From an uncultured Clostridia bacterium (GTDB lineage Bacteria; Bacillota; Clostridia; Christensenellales; Aristaeellaceae), in NCBI GenBank assembly GCA_946042585.1, contig CAMGDO010000012.1, positions 1 through 11,135 of the forward strand: a DNA stretch of 11,135 nucleotides. The letters are read 5' to 3'. The position numbers and the translations under genes are program-made. The notes under the pieces are model-generated. The model ran no database searches. It was not told where the DNA came from and saw nothing but the letters and a program-made list of their open reading frames with translations. Numbering within the stretch: position 1 is the first letter of the stretch; each line of letters begins with the position of its first letter. Below are positions 5,739-11,135 of the stretch, piece by piece.

Positions 5739-7349
5739 GTGACGCAGAAAACAAAGTCGCTGGTGGGCGGCATTTCCATTCTGGGGCTGGCAGGGCTGAT
5801 CTGCAAGGTGGTGGGCGTGCTTTACCGCATCCCGCTGGCCAGCTATATCGGCGGCGAAGGGCTGGGCATCTATTCCAAGGTGTTCCAATCCTACAATCTG
5901 CTGCTGACGATTTCCTCGGCGGGAATTCCCGTGGCCATCTCGCGGATGGTATCGCATTATGTAACGCGCGAGGATCCGCGCGCGGCCCGGCGCATTTTTC
6001 ATGTGGCGGCCTGGGCGCTGACGGCGCTGGGGCTGATTGCCACGGTGCTTCTGATTGCGTTTTCGGATTTTCTGGCGCAGAGCAACGGCACGGCGGAGAC
6101 CAGGGCGGGCTATATCGCCATTGCGCCCAGCCTGCTGCTGGTGTGCGTGATGAGCGCGCTGCGCGGCTATATGCAGGGACACCGGCGCATGCTGCCCACG
6201 GCCATTTCCCAGCTGATTGAGCAGGTGGGCAAGGTGTTTATTGCCCTGCCGCTGGCGGTGGCGGGCATGCGCAGCGGCGGCCCGGCGCTGGGCGCGGCGG
6301 GGACGCTTCTGGGCACCTCGGTGGCGGAGGCGGCGGCGCTGGGCTATATGATGATCGCGCATGTGCGCGCGCGGGGCGAATTTGCCGCCGTTGCGCAGCG
6401 CGAGGACGGCGCGCAATTGAGCAACGCGCTGATTGCCCGGCGTCTGGCGGTGATTGCCGTGCCCATTACGCTGGGCGCATGCATTGTGCCGCTGGCAGGG
6501 TGGATTGACAGCTTCATGCTGACCAATCTCATGGAGGCGGGCGGCATGACGCATGAGGACGCGCTGCTGCGCTACGGGCTGTATTCGGGCATGGTGATTA
6601 CGCTGATTAACGTGCCCACTGCCCTGGCCATGGCGATGAGCACCAATCTGGTGCCCGCCATTTCCAGCGCGCTGGCGCGCGGCGACCGGGAGACCGCTTC
6701 GCGCGAAAGCGGCACGGGCCTGCGCGTGGCATCGGTGATTGGCCTGCCCTGCTCTGTGGGCATGAGCCTGCTGGCGCGGCCTATCCTGTATCTGTGCTAT
6801 GGCTTCAGCCGCGAATTTACCCCGGCGCAGCTGGAAATTGCCGCGCAGCTGCTGGAGGTGAGCGCGCTGACGATTGCGCTGTTCACCATGGTGCAGGCCA
6901 CCAGCGGCATTTTGCAGGGCTGCGGCAAGCAGCGCATTCCCATGTATACGCTGATGGCGGGCGTAGCCTGCAAGGTGGCGCTCAACTATACGCTGGTGCG
7001 CGTGCCCGGCATCAATATTCAGGGCGCGCCCATCGCTTCGCTGGTGTGCTATGCGGTGAGCATGGTGCCCAATCTCTACTATACATCCAAATATGCGGCG
7101 GGGCGCCTGAGCGTGAAGGACATTGTGCTGCGCCCGGCGGCGGCTACGGCAGTGATGGGCGTTGTGGTGTACGCGCTGTGGAGATGGGTCTTCACCGACG
7201 CGTGCCTGAACAGGCGCGCCCTGCTGCTGGCAGCGGTGGTTGTGTGCGTGGGCGCTGGCATTGTGGTATATGCCGTGAGCGCGTTTGCCTTCAAGGCCAT
7301 CAAGGCGGAGGATCTGCCCGGACGCATTCGCCGCCGCCTGAAAAAATGA
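5739..7349 (+). CDS. SpoVB-like polysaccharide/lipid flippase (MOP superfamily)
   Basis: This 536-residue polytopic membrane protein, mostly hydrophobic, has room for about 14 helices, the usual size for the MurJ/SpoVB/Wzx branch of the MOP superfamily. The N-terminus (GLICKVVGVLYRIPLASYIG) and the segment RGYMQGHRRMLPTAISQLIEQ (142-162) are characteristic of SpoVB and its paralogues such as YabM/YtgP. Members translocate lipid-linked sugar intermediates; SpoVB itself is needed for spore cortex peptidoglycan. The start is a GTG at 5739 with a TTGGAGG site eight bases upstream. The gene has its own promoter. It sits 21 bases before the methylase-MazG gene, the same neighbours as yabM-yabN in Bacillus. 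It is called SpoVB-like, since a vegetative flippase role cannot be excluded from sequence, and it is only weak evidence that the organism sporulates. Confidence 0.88.
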   Translation: MTQKTKSLVGGISILGLAGLICKVVGVLYRIPLASYIGGEGLGIYSKVFQSYNLLLTISSAGIPVAISRMVSHYVTREDPRAARRIFHVAAWALTALGLIATVLLIAFSDFLAQSNGTAETRAGYIAIAPSLLLVCVMSALRGYMQGHRRMLPTAISQLIEQVGKVFIALPLAVAGMRSGGPALGAAGTLLGTSVAEAAALGYMMIAHVRARGEFAAVAQREDGAQLSNALIARRLAVIAVPITLGACIVPLAGWIDSFMLTNLMEAGGMTHEDALLRYGLYSGMVITLINVPTALAMAMSTNLVPAISSALARGDRETASRESGTGLRVASVIGLPCSVGMSLLARPILYLCYGFSREFTPAQLEIAAQLLEVSALTIALFTMVQATSGILQGCGKQRIPMYTLMAGVACKVALNYTLVRVPGINIQGAPIASLVCYAVSMVPNLYYTSKYAAGRLSVKDIVLRPAAATAVMGVVVYALWRWVFTDACLNRRALLLAAVVVCVGAGIVVYAVSAFAFKAIKAEDLPGRIRRRLKK

Positions 7350-7370
7350 CGTGGAAAAGGGAGCAAAGCC

Positions 7371-8675
7371 ATGCATAGGATTACGATTGTTTCGCTGGGA
7401 CCGGGCGCGCGGGAGCATCTGACGCTGGGCGTGCTGGAAACGCTGGAAAAGGCCCGGCATGTGGTGCTGCGCACGGGTGAAACGGAGGCTGCCCGGGCGC
7501 TGGCGGAGCGCGGCATCGCCTTTGACACGCTGGATGATCTGCACGAGGACTGCGAGGATTTCGACGCGTTCGTGGAGGAAGCTGCGGAAGCGGTGATCCA
7601 TCGCGCGCGGCGGGCAAATGTCGTATACGCGGTGCTGGATGCTGCCAGCGATGAAACGGTGGACAGCCTGCTCAAAAAATGCCCCGAAAACGTGACGGTG
7701 AGCGGTGGTTTGCCCATCAGCGCTCCCCTGCTGCAGGCGGCGGGCGCCCGCCTGCCCGTGCGCGTGTGCACGGCCACATCGCTTTCGGTGCCGCAGACGC
7801 AGGACGGGCTGCTGATTGTGGAAATGAACACGCGCATGCTGGCGGGTGAATGCAAGCTGAAGCTGGCGCCGTGGTATGGCGATGAAACGGACATTCTGTT
7901 TTTCCCGCCGTCCGAAAAGGCGCAGCGCGCGTATGTGCGCATTCCCCTGTGCGAGCTGGACCGGCAGAAAAAATACGACCACACGGCGGCGGCGTATCTG
8001 CCCGCTCTGCCGCTGACGCAGAGAAAGCGCCATGATCTGTGGGATCTGGTGCGGATACTGGGCATTCTGCGGGGCGAAAACGGCTGTCCGTGGGACAGGG
8101 AACAGACGCACGCGACGCTTTCGCGCTATCTGATTGAAGAAGCGCACGAAACGGCGCTGGCTGTGCGCGAGGAGGACTGGGAGCATGTGGCGGAGGAGCT
8201 GGGCGACGTATTGCTGCAGGTGGCGTTTCAGGCGGATATCGGCGCGCAGTACGGCACGTTTGATCTGAGCGACGTGACCACCGGCATCTGCCGCAAGATG
8301 ATGCAGCGCCATACGCACATCTTTGGCGGCGGCCATGCGGACACAGCCGAGGAGGTATCGCAGAACTGGGAGCGTATGAAACAGCTGCTGCGCGGGAATA
8401 CCACAATCGCGTCCGCTCTTATGGATGTGAGCGACGGACTGCCGGCGCTGCTCCGGGCGGAAAAGGTGCTCAAAAAGGCGAAAAATGCGGGGCTTGACAC
8501 GCAGATGCTGCTTCAGGATGAGAGCGCGGGAGCTCTGCTGCGGGCGCTGGAGGAGATGCGCGCGCAGGGAAAATGCGCCGAGGAGGAAGTGCACGACGCG
8601 GTACTGCGCTTCATCCGGCAGGTGGAAAAGGATGAAAATGCAGCGAATTCGGGGGAAAATCCGCCCAAAGCTTGA
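7371..8675 (+). CDS. mazG: MazG/YabN-type nucleotide pyrophosphohydrolase with N-terminal methylase-like domain
   Basis: This 434-residue two-part protein has an N-terminal domain (1-215) resembling tetrapyrrole methylases (SLGPGAREHLTLG at 8-20, ending CELDR). The C-terminal part is a MazG domain, which hydrolyses noncanonical or excess nucleoside triphosphates to the monophosphate and pyrophosphate. The MazG active site is intact: CPWD at 239-242, EEAHE (Glu256, Glu257, Glu260) and ELGD (Glu276, Asp279), with RHTHIFGG at 313-320. The methylase part looks damaged. The GPGD loop reads GPGA, and the YAVPGHP-like motif reads YAVLDAAS (86-93). The second MazG repeat (from LPALLRAEKVLKKA, 357-370) is short and lacks its own EExxE. 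It is shorter than the roughly 490-residue Bacillus YabN. The ATG at 7371 has a GGGAG site about nine bases upstream. It probably shares the flippase transcript. Confidence 0.9.
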   Translation: MHRITIVSLGPGAREHLTLGVLETLEKARHVVLRTGETEAARALAERGIAFDTLDDLHEDCEDFDAFVEEAAEAVIHRARRANVVYAVLDAASDETVDSLLKKCPENVTVSGGLPISAPLLQAAGARLPVRVCTATSLSVPQTQDGLLIVEMNTRMLAGECKLKLAPWYGDETDILFFPPSEKAQRAYVRIPLCELDRQKKYDHTAAAYLPALPLTQRKRHDLWDLVRILGILRGENGCPWDREQTHATLSRYLIEEAHETALAVREEDWEHVAEELGDVLLQVAFQADIGAQYGTFDLSDVTTGICRKMMQRHTHIFGGGHADTAEEVSQNWERMKQLLRGNTTIASALMDVSDGLPALLRAEKVLKKAKNAGLDTQMLLQDESAGALLRALEEMRAQGKCAEEEVHDAVLRFIRQVEKDENAANSGENPPKA

Positions 8676-8699
8676 CAAGCACCAAAAACTATGTATACT
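8672..8699 (+). promoter_or_regulatory. Promoter for the HU gene
   Basis: Consensus -35 TTGACA (8672-8677), a 16-base spacer and -10 TATACT (8694-8699, five of six) give a strong predicted promoter, as expected for an abundant nucleoid protein. The TGA stop of the MazG gene (8673-8675) lies inside the -35 box. Transcription should start near 8706. Confidence 0.85.
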
Positions 8700-8720
8700 T
8701 TCATAGGACCCTGATGATTT

Positions 8721-8752
8721 CGCCCCCTAAGGGGCGCTGGCAATATATGCCA
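8721..8752 (+). promoter_or_regulatory. Two adjacent small hairpins in the HU mRNA leader
   Basis: In the leader of about 69 bases, CGCCCC/GGGGCG (8721-8726, 8731-8736; loop CTAA) forms a six-pair GC stem. One base later, TGGCA/TGCCA (8738-8742, 8748-8752) forms a second stem with an ATATA loop. No T run follows, so neither is a terminator. The second ends ten bases before the GGAGG site. They could stabilise the message, regulate translation, or act as a DNA operator; the sequence does not say which. Confidence 0.5.
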
Positions 8753-8774
8753 ATTAAAAGGAGGAACATTTTCC

Positions 8775-9050
8775 ATGAATAAATCCGAACTGATCAACGC
8801 CGTTGCCAAGAGTGCGGACATGAGCCGCAAGGATGCCGAGAAGGCAGTGACCACTGCGGTGGACGCCATGGTGGCGGCGCTCAAGAACGGCGAAAAGGTG
8901 CAGATCGTGGGCTTTGGCGGCTTTGAAGTGAAGGAGCGCGCTGCCCGCGCCGCCCGCAATCCCCGCACCGGCGAGGAAATCCAGATTGATGCGTCCAGAT
9001 CCGTGTCCTTCAAGCCCGGCAAGGCGCTGAAGGATGAGCTGAACGCCTGA
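8775..9050 (+). CDS. hup: HU family DNA-binding protein
   Basis: This 91-residue nucleoid protein is a full-length, standard HU subunit that dimerises and bends DNA. The N-terminal helices (MNKSELINAVAKSADMSRKDAEKAV) are followed by the GFGGFEVKERAAR beta hairpin (46-58). The DNA-intercalating arm RNPRTGEEI has Pro63 at its tip, and the SFKPGKALKDELN ending is typical. The ATG at 8775 has a strong AAAGGAGG site about nine bases upstream. It has its own strong promoter overlapping the end of the MazG gene, although read-through from that gene is likely too because no terminator separates them. A spoVB-mazG-hup order is, to my knowledge, common in Clostridia. What usually follows there (an S4-domain protein, YabP, YabQ, a DivIC-like protein) is absent. 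Confidence 0.97.
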   Translation: MNKSELINAVAKSADMSRKDAEKAVTTAVDAMVAALKNGEKVQIVGFGGFEVKERAARAARNPRTGEEIQIDASRSVSFKPGKALKDELNA

Positions 9051-9079
9051 AAGGGCGCGCAGAACGGCTTGGGGCGATG

Positions 9080-9109
9080 AGGCAGGGCGATGGCGCTGCC
9101 TGACGCAGC
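9080..9109 (+). other. Two mutually exclusive hairpins in the hup-to-response-regulator gap
   Basis: AGGCAG (9080-9085) can pair with CTGCCT (9096-9101), or GCTGC (9095-9099) can pair with GCAGC (9105-9109); the two share bases 9096-9099. ACGCA (9103-9107) could also pair with TGCGT (9148-9152) of the terminator stem downstream. Such overlap is what attenuator leaders show, but short GC-rich repeats of this kind also arise by chance. No convincing promoter was seen in 9051-9129. Confidence 0.3.
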
Positions 9110-9129
9110 CGGATATTCAGCCAGTCAGA

Positions 9130-9158
9130 ACGCGGGGACGCAATCCCTGCGTTTTTTT
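9130..9158 (+). terminator. Rho-independent terminator directly upstream of the response regulator
   Basis: Arms ACGCGGGGA (9130-9138) and TCCCTGCGT (9144-9152) form a nine-pair stem with one G-U pair and a CGCAA loop, followed by an unbroken run of seven T residues (9152-9158). It is 80 bases after the HU stop and should end most HU transcripts. It is also only 18 bases before the response regulator ATG, with just the ribosome binding site between. Confidence 0.9.
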
Positions 9159-9176
9159 GTACCGGAGGAGAGCAGA

Positions 9177-9872
9177 ATGAATCACAAAAAGCTGATTCTC
9201 ATTGCCGACGACGAGGTGGGCATTCACGAGTCGCTCAGGCTGTATCTGAACCGCGACGGGTATAATGTGTATTCCGTTTTCCGCGGCGACGATGTGATGG
9301 AAGCGTTTCGCCGCATGCGGCCCGATCTGGTCATCCTGGATGTGATGATGCCGGGGTGCAGCGGTACGCAGGTGTGCTCGGATATCCGCAAGGAGAGCAT
9401 GACGCCCATCATCATGCTCACCGCCAAGGGCGAGGAGGTGGATCGCCTGCTGGGCTTTGCCCTGGGCGCAGACGACTATATTGTGAAGCCGTTTTCGCCG
9501 CGCGAGGTGGTGTCGCGCATTCAGGTGATCTTCCGCCGTCTCAACTCCCTGCAGACCTCGCCCGAAAACAATGTGCTGCGGGCAGGCAATACGGAAATCA
9601 ACCGCTTGTGCTATGAGGTGCATGTGAACGGCGAAAAGGTGGTTTTTTCGCCCAAAGAGGTGGAAATTCTGCATCTGATGGCGGCGCATCCCGCGCAGGC
9701 GTTCACGCGCGAGCAGCTGCTGGATTCCATCTGGGGATTTGATTTTGACGGGGACAGCCGCGTGGTGGATACTTCGATCAAGCGCATCCGCAAAAAGCTG
9801 CCTGAATGCAGCAGCCTGAAGGTGCGCTCGGTGTACGGCGTGGGCTATAAGATCGAGGTGGAGGATGCTTAG
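9177..9872 (+). CDS. OmpR/PhoP-family response regulator
   Basis: This 231-residue cytoplasmic transcription factor has an N-terminal receiver domain (about 5-120) with the acidic pair Asp11/Asp12, phosphorylation site Asp55 in VILDVMMPG, Thr82 in LTAK and Lys104 in VKPFSP. A C-terminal winged-helix DNA-binding domain (about 130-229) has FSPKEVEILHLMAAHP, TREQLLDSIWG, DTSIKRIRKKL and the closing SVYGVGYKIE. All key residues are present. The ATG at 9177 is chosen because CCGGAGGAG lies eight bases upstream and the receiver fold begins at once; an upstream in-frame ATG at 9090 would put the protein start before the terminator stem. It overlaps the sensor kinase gene by eight bases, so the two are translationally coupled partners. 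The target genes and signal cannot be told from sequence. Confidence 0.95.
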   Translation: MNHKKLILIADDEVGIHESLRLYLNRDGYNVYSVFRGDDVMEAFRRMRPDLVILDVMMPGCSGTQVCSDIRKESMTPIIMLTAKGEEVDRLLGFALGADDYIVKPFSPREVVSRIQVIFRRLNSLQTSPENNVLRAGNTEINRLCYEVHVNGEKVVFSPKEVEILHLMAAHPAQAFTREQLLDSIWGFDFDGDSRVVDTSIKRIRKKLPECSSLKVRSVYGVGYKIEVEDA

Positions 9873-11135
9873 ATTCCGTTCGTATGTGCAGCGCCTGATG
9901 GTGATGCTGGCTGTGTGCGTCATCATCATTGCCACGTCAGCGTGTTTATTGTCCACCATGCTGGTGCGCAACAGCTATGTGGGCATGTCCCGCCGGGAGA
10001 TGGAGCAGAGCGTGCAGCAGGGGCTGAGCTTTCTGGACAGCTTCGCCCGCGGCGAGATTACGCGCGAGGAGCTGAATGCAAGCGTGAACCCCACGCTGAA
10101 TCTGACGGGCGTATACATGATGCTGATGGACGAGGGCGGGCAGATTCTGTGCTGTACAGAGGGGATGCCTGCGCAGCAGACGCTGCCCGTTATGCCGCTG
10201 AATCTGCCCATGGACAACGTGCAGACGCTGGATGTGGGCAGCGATTATCTGCTGCTGGGGCAGCGCGGCGCGCACGGCACGGTGCTGGCAGGCAAATCCA
10301 TGGCTGCGGCGACGAGCGCGGTGAGCTCCTTCCGCAGGCTGCTGCTGCAGTATGTCATTCCCATCGCGCTGGTGGTGCTGGCGGGGCTGATGTACCTTTC
10401 GCATGTGATGAGCAAGCCCTCCGATATCATCGTGGAGGCAGCGCAGAAGCTCAGCGAGGGAGAACTGGTGCAGGTGACAACGCCGCTGCCGCCTGATCTG
10501 ACGCCCGTCGGGCGCGCGTTCAACGATATGTCGCAGCGGCTGGGCGAGATGATTGGTGAATTGCGCTATGAGCGCGACCTGCTCAAGGTGGTGCTGGAGG
10601 GGCTGCGGGAGGGCGTGCTGGCCATGGACGCCGCAGGCGCCGTGCTGCATGAAAACGGAGCGATGGCGGCGCTGCTTGGCGGCAGGGACAGCGCGGACTA
10701 TGCCCGTGTGTGCGCGTGGCTGAAGGAATGCATTGCCGCGCCGCGCGAGCCCTTGCGCATGCAGTGCGGCGAAAAGGTGCTTTCGGTATCCTTCACCCTG
10801 CTGCCCGAGCGTGCCGGCAGCCGCAGAGGCGGCATGGCGATGGTGCAGGATGTGACGGAGGCGGAGCGCCTGGAGCGCACGCGGCGCGACTATGTGGCCA
10901 ATATTTCGCATGAGCTGCGCACGCCGCTGACCTCCATGCGCGGCATTGCCGAGGGGCTGCGCGACGGGCTGGTGACGGATGAAAACGATCGCCAGCGGTA
11001 TTATGAGATGATTGTCAGCGAGATCATGCGCCTGTCGCGGCTGGTGAACGACCTGCTGGAGCTTTCCTCGCTTCAGTCAAACCCTGCGGCCTTTGAGATG
11101 GAAAAGGTGGACTGCACGGAGGCGGTGTATGAACT
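9865..11135 (+). CDS. Sensor histidine kinase, PhoR/WalK-like, 3' end cut by window
   Basis: Only the first 423 residues are present, since the frame stays open to the window end. Visible in order are membrane helix 1 (about 11-33), an extracytoplasmic sensor region of about 125 residues (34-158) with no motif I recognise, membrane helix 2 (about 161-180), a HAMP linker (about 183-233, with AFNDMSQRL), a PAS-like domain (about 239-335, with VLEGLREGVLAMDAAG), and a HisKA domain with NISHELRTPLTSMRG, where His349 is the expected phosphorylation site. The ATP-binding domain would lie downstream. The ATG at 9865 sits inside the end of the response regulator gene (ATGCTTAG overlap), with GAGGTGGAGG just before it. 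The layout matches PhoR-type kinases that autophosphorylate and pass phosphate to their cognate regulator, here the preceding gene. Confidence 0.93.
   Translation, partial: MLRFRSYVQRLMVMLAVCVIIIATSACLLSTMLVRNSYVGMSRREMEQSVQQGLSFLDSFARGEITREELNASVNPTLNLTGVYMMLMDEGGQILCCTEGMPAQQTLPVMPLNLPMDNVQTLDVGSDYLLLGQRGAHGTVLAGKSMAAATSAVSSFRRLLLQYVIPIALVVLAGLMYLSHVMSKPSDIIVEAAQKLSEGELVQVTTPLPPDLTPVGRAFNDMSQRLGEMIGELRYERDLLKVVLEGLREGVLAMDAAGAVLHENGAMAALLGGRDSADYARVCAWLKECIAAPREPLRMQCGEKVLSVSFTLLPERAGSRRGGMAMVQDVTEAERLERTRRDYVANISHELRTPLTSMRGIAEGLRDGLVTDENDRQRYYEMIVSEIMRLSRLVNDLLELSSLQSNPAAFEMEKVDCTEAVYE

Noticed and set aside
5580..8678. 1032-codon open frame on the minus strand opposite the flippase and MazG genes
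   Set aside because: It is a shadow frame with the same biased His/Arg/Gln composition, overlapping two well-supported genes and their promoters in full.
8721..8736. GC-rich hairpin before HU as a terminator of the mazG transcript
   Set aside because: No T run follows it (GGGGCG is followed by CTGGCAA), so it lacks the feature needed for Rho-independent termination.
9090..9176. N-terminal extension of the response regulator from an ATG at 9090
   Set aside because: The extension would be translated through a terminator hairpin and has no receiver-domain counterpart; the ATG at 9177 has GGAGG at the right distance.

Overview
This window is typical chromosomal DNA from a GC-rich, probably anaerobic member of the Clostridia (Bacillota). 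The evidence is an LplB/YtcP-type sugar permease pair, a SpoVB-like flippase followed by a YabN-type MazG and HU (an order I recall as common in Clostridia and partly in Bacillus), strong GGAGG ribosome binding sites, sigma-70/SigA promoters, and a PhoP/PhoR-like two-component pair. No tRNA, rRNA, CRISPR array, insertion sequence or phage gene was seen. The first 44 bases are not genomic: they are an untrimmed Illumina Nextera adapter with its i5 index, so genome sequence starts at 45.

Layout. (1) 46-3593, plus strand: one tightly packed operon holding the 3' end of an LplB/YteP-like permease, a complete LplC/YtcP-like permease, a cytoplasmic formylglycine-type sulfatase with a CGPAR motif, and a glycerophosphodiester phosphodiesterase family protein. 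It ends at a symmetrical terminator (3611-3636). (2) 3678-4961, minus strand: an FAD-dependent oxidoreductase, convergent with the operon, sharing its terminator and driven by a near-perfect promoter. (3) 4962-5155: a divergent intergenic region with two promoters and inverted repeats. (4) 5156-9050, plus strand: a small two-helix membrane protein of unknown function, the SpoVB/MurJ-superfamily flippase, a methylase-MazG fusion and HU. Promoters are visible before the first, second and fourth of these genes. (5) 9177-11135, plus strand: an OmpR-family response regulator overlapping a sensor histidine kinase that runs off the window end.

How the genes fit together. The first operon looks like import of a small sulfated and/or phosphodiester-containing glycan, then cytosolic removal of sulfate and possibly of a glycerophosphoryl group. 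The binding protein and ATPase are not in the window. The middle block is housekeeping: lipid-linked precursor export or spore cortex work (SpoVB-like), nucleotide-pool cleaning (MazG) and nucleoid structure (HU). The two-component pair follows HU across a terminator lying only 18 bases from its start codon.

I found no clear undescribed system. The points most worth checking are the adapter artefact, the eroded methylase motifs in the MazG fusion, the terminator in the leader of the two-component genes, the similar GC/T boxes around three promoters, and the sulfatase-phosphodiesterase pairing.
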